64,000 bases of DNA, from positions 434,001 through 498,000 of the forward strand of contig JALIZF010001940.1 in the NCBI GenBank assembly GCA_029948255.1, read 5' to 3'. Made by a program: the position numbers and the translations under genes. Position 1 is the first letter of the stretch. Every line of letters begins with the position of its first letter. The stretch is from Telmatactis stephensoni. Lineage: Eukaryota > Cnidaria > Anthozoa > Actiniaria > Isophelliidae. Below the pieces are notes generated by a model, which was given only the letters and a program-made list of their open reading frames with translations, ran no database searches and was not told the origin of the DNA. Below are positions 10,789-23,000 of this stretch, in pieces.

Positions 10789-11117
10789 GGACTCTATGGG
10801 GAGACTCCGATAGATTTATTTTCGGGGATAATCATCAGGAATTCTATTTTATGACACCCTTGAAAAACTACACCATTTGGCGTGTCGGAAGCAACTCCTA
10901 AAACTCGAAAAAATTTCAATCTAGGAACGATTTCTTCCGTAAAAGTACCAGTGTGTGACCGTGGGTACCCGAAAAGGCACCATATCTCTTGATTTTGACC
11001 TCTAAGAGGTAGGACGATCATCATGCCCGAAATATATTGCAGTCCCCAAGACGCGGAAGCGCAAAAGCCCGCGAAATCAGGCGCATGCGTAGATGTTTGA
11101 CCCCGGTGTTATCCAGA

Positions 11118-12323
11118 TTAGAGTGACAAGGCTCGCTTTCTTTGGGGCTCCTGTGTTTGAATTTGATTGGTGCGTTTGGTTTCATCGATTCTTATCAAAC
11201 GAAAGTTTTCAAGAGACCTGTTCTGAAAGGTCATATCCAGTGATTTGCTGCGTCCTTTTGGGGATTCCTGTGTTTGAATTTGATTGGCGCGTTTGATTTG
11301 GTCAATTGTTCTCGAATGGTTAGCATTATCTTTAGTTTTTGTTAATCTCTGGAGGAGTATTCTTAGTTGAGATGACTCAAGAAAGTACAAAAATGGGTTG
11401 AAAGCTGAATTTGTTATTGCTAATACTAGAAACACTCTTTTGAGCGTTAAGTCACTGCTAAGTCCAAGGTTCAGTGCAAAACTCGCAGTGATGATTCTGT
11501 AAACCACGTAGCCAAGGTAGGGCATCACAAACGATAAAATCACAGATGAAAATAGCTTAGTAGCACGCAAGTTTCTCCTGTTTTCCGTGCGCTTGCGCAG
11601 TATTTCGAGACCGCTGCTCAATGCAAGATCTTTCCTGGTTTTTCTGAACTTGAAATATATGCGACAACAAACGTAGATTAACGCAATACTTGGTAATGTG
11701 TAAACAAAACCTGAAAAAAATATAAAAATCACCTTTTCTGAAAAGCCTTCTGAATCGTATTGGCAAATAAAAGTATAATCTACTTCTCCGATGAAGTACT
11801 TTTTTCTTTTAAAGACACTAAGTATTAGAGTTGGAGACTCCATTAGTCCAACCAACCAGGATACGACAAGCAACTTTCTAATGAGAGATTTGCGAAAGAT
11901 TTCAGTTGGTCGAAACACTGCAAACCAACGATCAAGACCCAGAACCATAAGGTTATTAATTGTAATATAAGATAGTGATGCAAAAACCAGCCGACTCCCA
12001 AAACATCCACTGGACGACTCAAGAAAATTGCTGGAAAACTCAACCAAGAGTAAGGGATAGGAAGTGGAACAAGCAAGAAGGTCCGACATCGCGAGACTTA
12101 CGATAAAACGATCAAAAATTCTACGACACTCTTTCTTCTTCCTTTTAGTCTTGTGTTTTCTTTGAGTCCACTTCAAGTACAAGACGACAGAATTTGAAGC
12201 AATTCCAATGATCATTAAAAATGCAACAGCAAGAATAAGAATAATACTGATGGCCTTACTGGGTTGAATGAATAGGTAGCTTCTCTTCTCCACAGTCTCA
12301 TTCATGCTTAAAGTTTGGGACAC
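11118..12323 (-). CDS. Class A (rhodopsin-like) GPCR, single exon
   Basis: The 401-residue intronless protein has seven hydrophobic segments at about residues 25-50, 72-94, 107-137, 149-170, 196-225, 254-279 and 295-317. Class A landmarks are Asn44 (TM1), Asp81 in LAMSD (TM2), Cys107 with Cys187 as the likely TM3-loop 2 disulfide pair, Trp156 (TM4), Pro211 (TM5), Pro268 (TM6) and NPFLY at 309-313 (TM7). The DRY box is DRW (131-133), and the TM6 CWxP motif is replaced by FVMP. An N-glycosylation site lies at Asn8. The tail holds two related blocks (about 340-362 and 379-401) sharing NQIQTQE, encoded by a visible DNA duplication. Its membrane role is signalling through G proteins; the ligand cannot be inferred. 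Met1 and Met7 are both possible starts. Confidence 0.92.
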   Translation of the reverse strand: MSQTLSMNETVEKRSYLFIQPSKAISIILILAVAFLMIIGIASNSVVLYLKWTQRKHKTKRKKKECRRIFDRFIVSLAMSDLLACSTSYPLLLVEFSSNFLESSSGCFGSRLVFASLSYITINNLMVLGLDRWFAVFRPTEIFRKSLIRKLLVVSWLVGLMESPTLILSVFKRKKYFIGEVDYTFICQYDSEGFSEKVIFIFFSGFVYTLPSIALIYVCCRIYFKFRKTRKDLALSSGLEILRKRTENRRNLRATKLFSSVILSFVMPYLGYVVYRIITASFALNLGLSSDLTLKRVFLVLAITNSAFNPFLYFLESSQLRILLQRLTKTKDNANHSRTIDQIKRANQIQTQESPKGRSKSLDMTFQNRSLENFRLIRIDETKRTNQIQTQEPQRKRALSL

Positions 12324-12598
12324 GGTTAATATCAGCAGGACCTCGGAAAAAAAGAAACAAAAAATTAGTCGGAATTAAATTAAAGAAGTTATGTCCAGGA
12401 TTAATTGGAATAAGCGCCAAGCCGGGGCCCCTATTTGTATTTCCAATGGTCGAGAGGGGCCTATTTGAGATGGGTCGCGTACCTGTTTAATTTATGGAAA
12501 ACACCCGGTAGGGGGAGGGGGAAGGGGTACGATTCCGCTCCAAAGGGGAACCAACAATGATTCACCAAATTTAGCATAGGCTTTGACTTCGTGAGATA

Positions 12599-13061
12599 CA
12601 GTAAAACCCGCATATAAGAACCAGTGGATTAAGAACCACTAGGCTAAAATTTGCTTTTTAAGCATCTGTTAAATAAGAACCACTTTAGCCTAAGAAATTA
12701 GACTGGTTCTTATATTTTCAACATTGATTTGGATTTATGTTCTTTTTTATTTTTTTGTAAATGGTGAAAAAAATATAAGTTCAGGCTGAATGACAAAATT
12801 TTTACAAGATAAATGCTTTACAAATGTTTTAGGTGATGTATATACAATACAATATGTTATTATTTGTACTCAATAATAATAAGCAAATGATTTTTTATAC
12901 ATATACAATACAAACATATAAATATACATATTGTTTTTGCCTTGTATATAAGAACCAGTTAAGAACCACCTTAGCCTAAATTCTCACTAAATACCAATTA
13001 CATAAGAACCACTTTAGCCTAACCTCGAAAAACAGTGGTTCTTATATGCGGGTTTTTACTG
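12599..13061. mobile_element. Tc1/mariner-like MITE (TA target)
   Basis: Inverted ends CAGTAAAACCCGCATATAAG are flanked by TA on both sides. The interior repeats the motif AAGAACCACTTTAGCCTAA, and there is no transposase frame. The TA target and CAGT start fit Tc1/mariner. Confidence 0.85.
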
Positions 13062-13339
13062 TATATCTCTAGGGTATATTGGTGGACAACTTTGCTGAAC
13101 TATTGATGCGATGCGACTTTTGGGCAGAAATACCATAGTTTCAATAATGAAAATTTTGACGTTTAGACAAAGAGGAACAATAAATTTCCTAGAACTAGAT
13201 TACGATCAGTTGGGTTTTTGGATGCTCTCAACGTACAGGTCATTGAGGTACTCTGCTACCCAGTTAGGATTTCGACCAATGACGTATATAGTGGTATCAT
13301 CTGCGTATATATAGATTTCACTATTTTCTCCAGAAGTAA

Positions 13340-13608
13340 TGTTTGGCAAAAGCTATCCTAGCTTAGGAATATTCATGATGCATTCTCGTACCCAGAGCCC
13401 CTCGGTTGTCGTACCACTGAAGGGGTGAAGGGGAGGTACGACAACCGAGGGACTCTGGGTACGAGAATGATTCATGATGTTATCAGGCGGGCATGCGCAT
13501 TAGGTTTTTTATTTGTTGACCTCAGTGTCACATATAGAAGTTGTGTTAAGTTTTCTACCGACAATAAAAGCGAAACAAGATGTGAGACGATACATTGGTA
13601 GCAGAGCG
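13340..13608 (+). mobile_element. Possible solo LTR with primer-binding site
   Basis: A sequence starting TGTTTGGC and ending GATACA contains AATAAAA near its 3' end. It is followed by TGGTAGCAGAGCG (13596-13608), close to the initiator-Met tRNA primer-binding site found after many LTRs. A MITE at 13381-13469 would be inserted within it. No gag or pol frame follows, and no second LTR was seen in the window. Confidence 0.35.
13381..13469. mobile_element. 89-bp MITE with 10-bp TSD
   Basis: Near-perfect hairpin with ends CATTCTCGTACCCAGAG, flanked by perfect ATTCATGATG duplications (13371-13380 and 13470-13479). It has no coding capacity. Confidence 0.9.
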
Positions 13609-14274
13609 AGGTTGAAGAATCGAAAGATTCGAGACTGACTCGAACATACCAAGGATCGAGAGGAGACGAGAATGACGACGAAGAATTTTAGCGACTTTGT
13701 AGCTGTCTAGAGCTGACCTAGACAACGAGTTGTCCAAACAGAACCTAACAACATATGGAAATGCTAAGAAAATAAGAAAGAGACTACCAATGAGCTGCCT
13801 TTTATTGTCAGTCAAAACTGAAGAGAATAAATTAAAGGTGAGAAATCAAATAATTACTCGGGATATCCCGAGGTATAAAATGGGTTGTTTCCGTCTGTGC
13901 AGCAAAATGCGCAATAGAAACCAATAGGACGTTACGTCATTGGTTAAAGCAGACCACGTGGTGCAACCTACAAAGCATTACATCACCTGGAGCAAAACGT
14001 GGGCGTTCGAAGTGATTGGAGCATTTCTGTTCTGTACTTGTACTGCATTGGATTATAGTATGTATTTTTAATAGTCGTAAAAATGTAAAAATACCGACCA
14101 GCGTAATAATCTCTCTATGTCCACTGTGTGGGGCCACTCTGACTTTTAACGTCTAGAACTTCTGACATCGCTGCGTCTTGTTCTGCAGCGCAGGATATCC
14201 CGAGTGAACGCTGATAGAGCGTCTTCGGTTTGGCAATAATGAACCTTCTACCCGCTCCACTTTAGCGCATACAT
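13609..14274. other. No recognised gene
   Basis: The stretch contains two copies of GATATCCCGAG (13862 and 14193 areas) but no persuasive coding segment. The short minus-strand ORF at 13555-13815 lacks domain-like features. Confidence 0.4.
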
Positions 14275-14496
14275 TTGGTGTTTTCCGCGTTGAGACTGGG
14301 GCGAATTTCTACGAAAAAGGCCTTTGCTTCTGTTGTTCTAAAAACCCTTTATCGATATTATTTTCTTAGCTTTTTTTCATCGATTTTTGTACTATTGCTG
14401 ATTGCTGGATTTGCAATCCTCGAGTTAAAAAACGAGCTCAAAAATCAGAACAACAACAGCAAATATATCTTAAGAGAGCCAAGGATGGTTATTTGA
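14275..14496 (+). CDS. Uncertain short ORF with one transmembrane segment
   Basis: This 73-residue frame has a basic N-terminus. One strong hydrophobic segment follows at about residues 31-50 (SFFSSIFVLLLIAGFAILEL), then a charged, Asn-rich stretch (KNELKNQNNNSK). The arrangement resembles the first exon of a type II membrane protein. However, no good splice donor follows and no downstream plus-strand exon was found before the retrotransposon. It could be a first exon, a relic or chance. Confidence 0.25.
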   Translation: MVFSALRLGRISTKKAFASVVLKTLYRYYFLSFFSSIFVLLLIAGFAILELKNELKNQNNNSKYILREPRMVI

Positions 14497-16493
14497 TTCT
14501 TACCAATTCAATATATTCCCAGCACAGTGGAAAAGAAAACTTTACTTCTTGATTCTTGATAACTTTAACTTGTAGCAAACGACCTTCAAATCTCAGGCAG
14601 TCTTAAAAATGTTTTTCCAGGCAAACAGTTTTAAATAGAATGACTAGATGGTATTTTATCATAACATTTTACCAATTTTGCTCCCAGTTTCTCGAGCCTT
14701 GAAAAAAATAATTTTTCTGTAACGACGCTTGCTTTGCGTCAAGCCACCAATAATCCACCAGAAAGTCTTTTGGCAAAGATAATCGACAAGGAAAAATTGT
14801 TGCAAACCGCGGTAACCACCAACGTACTTCTCAACTCTCTGCGATATGCCGTGCTGGACCATTGTTGTTCGCCATTTCGCTGGTAAATTACAAAGCGAAA
14901 TTAGCCATTCAATTTGGCTCTGTTTAAAGATCTCGGGACTTTTGAAATATGTTGGTCGCTTTAATTTCCGCTAGTATTTCTACCTTTTTTAAATTTTTAC
15001 CCATAAGCATTTGCATATGTTATTGCATCCAATCACTACTGAGCAAATTAAACAAGATTACAATTAACTGGCATCACTTTATGATTGGTCACTACCATTG
15101 CCAACGTCATTGCAGACGTAATTAGGGGTTGATTAGTATAGGACCATGCAGGATAATAATCGTTATCGTTGTTGTCGGAAGAAAAGAAAAAGAAATGATT
15201 TATATAAAGATGGCCCACGCTCTTGAGTTTCAATGCAAACCCTCGCCCTAGCGTTTGAGCTGACTTAAAAACCTCCATCCTTTATTTCATGTTTTTGAAA
15301 AAAATAAAAAATTGATGAATTCTCGTTAAAGAAAATCCAGGTTAAATTTTATGTAAATAGGATAAGTCTTTAGTTGACATTTAAGACCTCCGTCATGGTT
15401 ATGATTTTCATTGTGTTCACTTTATGAATTATCTTTTATTTTTTAAAGGTTTTTAAGTAACAAGAGCAGTTAACCGTCTCCTGGGAGAAAAACATCTGTT
15501 CTATTGATCTAGCCAGATGTCCACTAAAACACTTTGCCAGCCAGCGTTATATATACCAGGAACTTCATAAATTTATTTCCCAGCTAACCTAAATTTTTTT
15601 TATCAGACTAGAGGAGGGTTAATTCATTAATCAAACCTAAGAACGTTTTCCAGCTAACCCAGATTCTGTGACCATGATAGGGTGTACCAGGAATTTCATA
15701 AAAAGGTTTCCCAACTAACCTATTAAGTTTCTTTCATCAAAGGAGGGTTTTTCATTAATCAAGCTTAATGAACGTTTCCCCAAAATGTCCCAATAATATG
15801 CATAAATTAACGCCGATTGCCATGACAAACCCAACACTGAAACTTCAATCCTTCACCAACTATGTCTTATAATATCTTTAAAAATCGACCACAAGGAAGT
15901 GATTTTTAACCCATTTATTTGTTATCGGTTGGTGACCAAAAAAACTGTTTCCAGACACTTTTAAGGTTTCTCATCAAGTGATTTATTGCACCAAGCTTCC
16001 TTTTATATATCTTCTTCATTAAAGACATGATATCATGACCCGGCCAATAAATAAGATGCCCTCACTGAATTCTGGTTGTGTAGGTGTCTTGTGTAAATAA
16101 TTTGTATGCAGTTCACTGCATGATACATCAGTCATACACTAGAATAGAAGTTACCCTGGGCACAGGGATTTGATTAATACAAAAAAAAACTTATTATAAA
16201 AATGCACTATAATAGCACATGTGACTATAGTTTAGAACTATCAAAGTGAAATAAAAGGTATAAATACTTTGTTCTGTAGAGCAATACTGAAGTACAACTA
16301 AACACTTGAAATGGGCTTCCTGTGGTTGACTACACTTCCGGTGATATCAAATATTTCAAAATATGAACGCTCTTGAATGCACAAGTAATAAGATTCCAGA
16401 ATATGTAAGGTTTTAGATCCTTCAAATTAATCTCTTTAAAGTACCAAATATCTTGATCTCATTTTGTTTCAGAGAGTGAAATCGAACACTGTG
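14497..16493. other. Non-coding DNA with a duplicated segment
   Basis: I see no gene. At about 15548-15780 a segment of roughly 140-150 bp occurs twice in tandem (CAGGAACTTCATAAA ... CCCAGCTAACCT, then CAGGAATTTCATAAA ... CCCAACTAACCT, each ending near AGGAGGGTT). The rest is AT-rich and featureless to the eye. Confidence 0.5.
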
Positions 16494-16750
16494 TGTAATG
16501 TTCATTTGCATAATTCGAGAGAGTCTGGTAACCACCCTCGTGGTTAGTTGAGCCGTAGCGACCAGACCGATAACTTACCGCTTTGTACAGCCAGAAGAAA
16601 GCTTGTTTTATTTCTTGTAACAGAAGTTGTTGTTTTTGAAATACATAGAAAGTTTTTCTACTCAAGTTTACTGGTTTTATTAGCGCGTCAAAATGGTCCT
16701 GTAGATGTCAGATCAAGCTCAACTCGTCACTAAACGTTTTGGCATCTACA
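16494..16750 (+). repeat. 5' LTR of BEL/Pao element
   Basis: This 257-bp terminal repeat begins TGTAATGTTC and ends GGCATCTACA. By eye it is identical to the 3' LTR. Promoter and polyadenylation signals were not pinpointed. The short ORFs found identically in both LTRs are not genes. Confidence 0.97.
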
Positions 16751-17013
16751 TTCGTAAGTTATCGTGGTAAAATCCTGTGTGAACGAAGACAAGATTGCAA
16801 TATATCGACGTAAGTTACTACCCTTCAAGTAGTTTAACAACTGCTCCTGTCATCTGTGAGGAATTTGCTTGAATAACTGGATATTACATGTGTTTAACTC
16901 GATGTGAAATGTGTTTACCTTCGCTGGTTTAATCGGCGCCATTTTGTCTGCTGCTGTCAACTCGCTCGTTCGTCAAATGCACGCTGGAATGTACTGTTTT
17001 CCCGCCATCCATT

Positions 17014-20000
17014 ATGTCTAATTTTAGCGATGGATCAGATGGTTCTTTGAACTTACCTCGCGTTGGGAGACAAAGAATTCTTACTAAAAAGGCCGAAGAG
17101 CAAAAGTTAAATCGACTAAAATGTACACAAACAGCAGCACAGTCCGTGGTAACTCGAAAAGAAAACAAACTCAGAAAGCTTATGTCTGACGCCGATAATG
17201 TTGACATTGTTAAAAACGAACTTAAGGAACTCGAAGGGCTTTTTCGTACATTTCGAAGCACACACCTAGACTATTATCAAGAATTGAAATCCGAAGATGA
17301 TAGGGAGAAAGAGCATGATAAATTTGCACAAAAGGAAATGGATGCTTTGCAACTCAGGCAAGAAGTGTTACAATGGATCTCTCGAGCAGAACAGGAACTT
17401 ACAGAGAAGCTAGAGAGTGTGTCCACGATATCTCGGAAAAGTCGCACTAGCCGTCGATCGTCAGTAAGCAGATCCTCTGGAAACTCTGTCGCCTCAGCGA
17501 GAGCAAAAGAAAGAGTCAGATTGGCTGAAATGTTAGTCGAAAAATCGATGATCAAAAAGAGACAGCTAATCGAAGAGACTGTTTTGGACATTGAAATAGC
17601 AAAGGCCCAAGCTAGAGAGCACGTGTACTCTCAAATCGAGAATGAAGAAGGTCGAGAAGATATCCCAATTCCTCCCCCCATGCCAGGAATCAAGCACTCG
17701 ACGCCTGCGAACTATCAATCTCAAGCCACGCCCTTGACATTTGAAGGGGTCCGAACCCTACCCTCGATAATACTCAAAACATCCCCCGATGAACATGCAC
17801 AATGTTCTAATCAGGACACAGACCCAAACGACAACGAACCGAGCAAAGATGAAGTACAACGAAGCAATCAGAGTCAAGATGAAGTGTCATCAAAGGGACA
17901 CGAGCAACCAAGTCATGATGAGTCAACGACTCGCGAAGCGAAACGCAACGTCCATAACGAAACGCCGTCTGTGTACAACAAGGAAAACGTACGTGTACAT
18001 GGTCAGCAACCTAACGAAGGATCAACGGATCACAACGTGAAACGCAACGTCCATAACGAAACGCCGTCTGTGTACAACAAGGAAAACGTACGGGTACATG
18101 GTCAGCAACCTAACGAAGGATCAACGGATCACCACGTGAAACGCAACGTCCATAACGAAACGCCGTCTGTGTACAACAAAGAAGACGTACAGGTACATGG
18201 TCAGCAACCTAACGAAGGATCAACGGATCGCAACGTGAGACACAACATCAACGATGGATTGCCCGTGAGCCACAACGAAGCGACACAACTCAAGACTTCA
18301 ACGCAAAACAACGGTGAACGCCAAGGCAAAACGTCAACGGCAAATAGTGTAACGGAACCAGAACGTAAACCGTTACGTTCAAACTCGGATGCGAAGATTG
18401 TATCTAAAACAACGGAATCAAAGGATTCACAGCATAACGAACTATACTTGCCAGATGAGTATGGTAAAACAACGGAATCAAAGGATTCAAAGCATAACGA
18501 ACTATGCTTGCTAGATGAGTATGGTAAAACAACGGAATCAAAGGATTCAAAGCATAACGAACTATACTTGCTAGATGAGTACCGTAAGGTGACAACAAAG
18601 AACGCTGAACAACCAGAGAGCTCGAAGAATGATCACAAGCTCGAGCAACCTACAGCCAGTGACAGAGTAGTATTAAAGTCTCACGACGAACGCAAGCTTT
18701 GCACGGTTTTGGAAGCGATGGCGCTTCCAAAACCAAAGATTCCAGTTTTCGCAGGAGATGTAACTGAGTATAAAGCTTTCATCATCGCCTTTGATTCTCG
18801 CATCGCAGCTAGAACCACAGACAAGGCAGATCGTTTATACTACCTACAGCAGCACCTCCAAGGTGAGCCGAAAGAGCTGATTAGCGGTTGTCTCTATCTG
18901 GAACCGGACGAAGGCTATTCCAAAGCAAGAGAATTACTTGACAAGGAGTACGGTCACCCTTACAAGATCTCTGTGGCGTATACGAGTAAAATACTTAAAT
19001 GGCCTGCTGTGAAGCGTGACGATGGTGCAGCTTTGAAACGTTTATCGCTATTTCTCATAACATGTCGAAACGTCATGAAGAACATATCTTACCTAGACGT
19101 CCTGAACCACGCCCCAAACATGCAGACTGTAGTACAGAAGCTCCCTCCTTACCTTCAAGGAAAATGGCGCGACCACGTGTTAAGCATCAAGAAAGCACAA
19201 AGACTACCAAGGTTCTCTGACATTGTCGAGTTTGTGGAAAGAGCTGCAGAGGCAAGCAATGACCCAGTATTCGGTAAAGAAGCTCTCTATAAAGTAGAAG
19301 ATAAACCTAAGACTCTCAAGTCGCAAAACGACGCCCAAGTCAAGCCTCCATACACAAGACAAAGAACTGGTAACTTCGCCGTGAGTGTCAACGAGCAAGC
19401 TAAGCCTCAAGACAGGGCCGGGTCAAGTAAGCAAATTCAAGCTAAAGAATGTCCACTGTGCACCAAGGCACATGATCTCGACAACTGTAAGAACTTTGCA
19501 TCAAAATCGCTAGAAGAGCGCAAGAAATTTGTGACAGAAAAGAACTTATGCTTTGCATGTTTTGGCATAAACCATCGCTCCAGGACATGTAAGAATAAGA
19601 AAACATGCAGCAAATGTAACAAGCTACACCCAACTACTATGCACATGGAAGAGTTTAAAACGAGCAAAGACAAACCTAGTCCGCAAGTCAAAGAGGAAGA
19701 CAAAGTCAGCAGTGGCAGAGTAGGAGTTGAACAGCAACTTCAGACACCAATCGACGAATCCACTTTAGTTCTTCATGCAATTTTGCCAGTGAAGGTGAAA
19801 CAGAAGGACAGCCCCATTGTTGTTACTACTTATGCCTTTTACGATAACGGTAGCAGTGGATGCTTCATAACAGAGAACTTAGTTAAGCAGCTGAATGCCT
19901 CTGGTACAGACACCAAGTTACAGCTTACTACTATGCATGGTCAGAGTCACATAGACTGTCTAGCTCTGAGGAACCTCGTAGTGACTGATGTGAACGGCAA

Positions 20001-23000
20001 CCAGGCGATCGAACTGCCCAAAACCTATTCAAGAGAACGGATACCTGTAGAGAAGAACCAGATACCAACACCCAAAGTAGTGAATCGTATCAAAGAGTTA
20101 CACAGCATCGCCAAGATGATACCTGATCTACATGAGAACATCGAAATTGGCCTTTTGATAGGAAGCAACTGCCCCTATGCTCTAGCTCCACTGGAAGTGC
20201 TACCAAATACTACAGAAGGACCCTTTGCCCTCCGTCTACGTCATGGCTGGACAGTAAGTGGTCCGCTGAAGCTTAGTGACACTGGTGAATCAGCAACGCT
20301 GTCGTCCAACTTAACCAACGTACGAAATGTAGAGACTGTGAAAGAAGTCATCACACCTGAGGCCATCCTTCGCATGTTCGAGATGGACTTCAATGATCAC
20401 AAGGTTTCTAACTCCCCAGAGGAACTCCACTTCTCTCAAGAGGATCTAAAGTTCCTGGAAAAAGTAGAGCACGGTATTCGCCAAGTTGATGGTCATCTTG
20501 AGATTCCTCTACCTTTCCGGAAGTCGAAGGTTGTCATGCCCAATAACAGAGTTCAAGCCTTAAAGAGAGCAGACTGGCAACGAAAGAAGATGTTGAAGAA
20601 CGACAAGTACAGACAGGACTACATCTCTTTCGTCAATGACATCATATCCAAAGGATACGCAGAAAAGGTCCCTACAGAGTCAAAGGATGATGATAATGGC
20701 CAGTCATGGTATGTGCCACACCACGGCGTATACCATCCTAAAAAACCCAATAAAATCCGGGTTGTCTTCGATTGCAGTGCGAAGTTTCAAGGTGCCTCAC
20801 TCAACAGCGAATTGTTACAAGGACCCGACCTTACGAACACTCTCGTGGGGGTGCTTACCCGGTTCAGGCAGAAGCCTGTCGCCTTTACTGGAGATGTTGA
20901 GTCCATGTTTCATCAAGTCAAAGTCCCACCTGAGCAGCGTGACTACCTACGTTTCGTCTGGTGGCCAAATGGAGACCTGGACGCCCCCCTCGAAGACTAT
21001 CGAATGACAGTGCACCTGTTTGGTGCAGTGTCGTCTCCTAGTTGCTGTAACTATGCTTTGAAAACCGCAGCCAACGAATCAGAAGAACAGTATGGCACCG
21101 AAGTTGCTGATACGATGAAACACAATTTTTATGTCGACGACTGCCTGCAGTCTGTTGAAACTGTGAATGAAGCCAAGCAGCTGATCGGAAGTCTTAGAGA
21201 AGCCTGCGCATCAAGAGGATTTCACCTAACAAAGTTCACAGCTAATCGTCGAGAGGTCATCCAGTCGATACCAGAAGAAGAGCGCTCCAAGGATTTACAG
21301 ACCTTAGACCTGAATCGTGACAAGCTTCCCATCGAGCGCACTTTGGGGGTGAAATGGTGCATCGAATCCGATACCTTCGGATTCCGAATCACAATCAACG
21401 ACAAGCCCTTTACAAGAAGAGGACTCTTATCCCTCGTGGCATCCATTTACGACCCTCTCGGGTTCATCGCTCCTGTAACCCTCAACGCAAAGCGGATACT
21501 GCAAGACCTCTGTCGAGAGAAGAATCTGGGTTGGGACGACGATCCTCCAGAAACCTATCGCAAGAGATGGGAGAAATGGCGAAGTCAACTTCCTGCTTTA
21601 CAGAACCTCCAAATCGATCGTTGTACTAAACCTCCACAGTTTGGTGAAGTTGTGTCTCAAGAAATTCACACCTTTTCAGATGCAAGCTCTTCGGGATACG
21701 GTGCTGTAGTCTATCTCCGCCTCCAAGATGATTCTGGTAATATCCACTGTTCCTTTCTAGCAGGAAAGGCTCGTTTGGCACCACTCAAAACGGTCACGAT
21801 TCCACGTCTAGAGCTTACAGCGGCAACGCTAGCCATACGACTTGGCGAGATGTTAAAGAAGGAGCTGCCTTTTACTCCCGACTCCATAACGTACCATGTT
21901 GATTCAACCACAGTCCTGCGCTACATCCTGAATGAGCAGAAACGCTTCCAAGTCTATGTCGCAAATCGGATCCAAACCATACGTGATTTTTCAAGCCCTA
22001 GCCAATGGCGTTACGTCGACTCTAAACGGAACCCCGCTGATGAAGCCAGTCGAGGGATCGACTGCCCGACGTTTGTAGAGCATCAACGATGGTTAAAGGG
22101 CCCAGAATTCTTAAGCCAAGATAAGGACACCTGGCCAAAGCAACCTCATATGAGCAAGATTCCTGACGACGATCCAGAGGTGAAGAAGACGGTTTCCTCT
22201 TTCGCTACAACAGCTACAGACGACTCAGTTCATACTGTACAGAAGCTAATAGAGCATTACTCAGATTGGACCCATCTCAAGAAAGCTGTAGCAGTTTACC
22301 TCAGAGTCTTTAACATCTTGCAGATGAAAAGATTGAAACGAAAACAAGTTGCGAAGAAAGAGTCCATTTCAGATGCTGTTAATCAGGATGGCTCCAAAGT
22401 GCCTACTCGTGGTCCATTGAACGTTCAGGAGCTGCAGCAAGCCGAGGTAGCTATTCTGCGTTTTGTTCAAGCACAAGCATTTCAAGATGAACTCCATACT
22501 CTGAACAAGCTGAACGAAAGCTGTCACAAAGACCGCTCTTCAAAGAAACGTGAACTGAAGAAGAACAGCTCCATTTGTCATCTGGACCCATTCATATCTG
22601 AAGGCATCATCCGCGTCGGTGGTCGTCTTCGAAAGGCAAATCTCCCTGAAGAAGCAAAGCACCCAATTGTGTTGCCAAGAAAGAGCCATGTAACGACTCT
22701 CATCATCAGACACATCCACAAGCAGCAAGGTCATTCTGGTCGAGGTCAAGTGCTTGCTATTTTAAGACAGAACTATTGGGTGCTCAGAGGGAATGCTGCT
22801 GTGCGCAGCGTGTTAACAAGCTGTGTTAGCTGCCGAAGACGTCAAAGCCGTCCCATGGTACAAAAGATGGCAGACCTACCTGCTCCACGCATCACTCCAG
22901 CACCACCGTTCTCATACGTCGGAGTCGATTATTTTGGCCCCTTTACAGTTAAAGAGGGAAGAAAAGAATTGAAAAGATATGGATGCCTTTTCACGTGCCT

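Noticed and set aside
16459..16733. Short ORFs repeated exactly at 23791-24146
   Set aside because: They are translations of the two identical LTRs, not genes.
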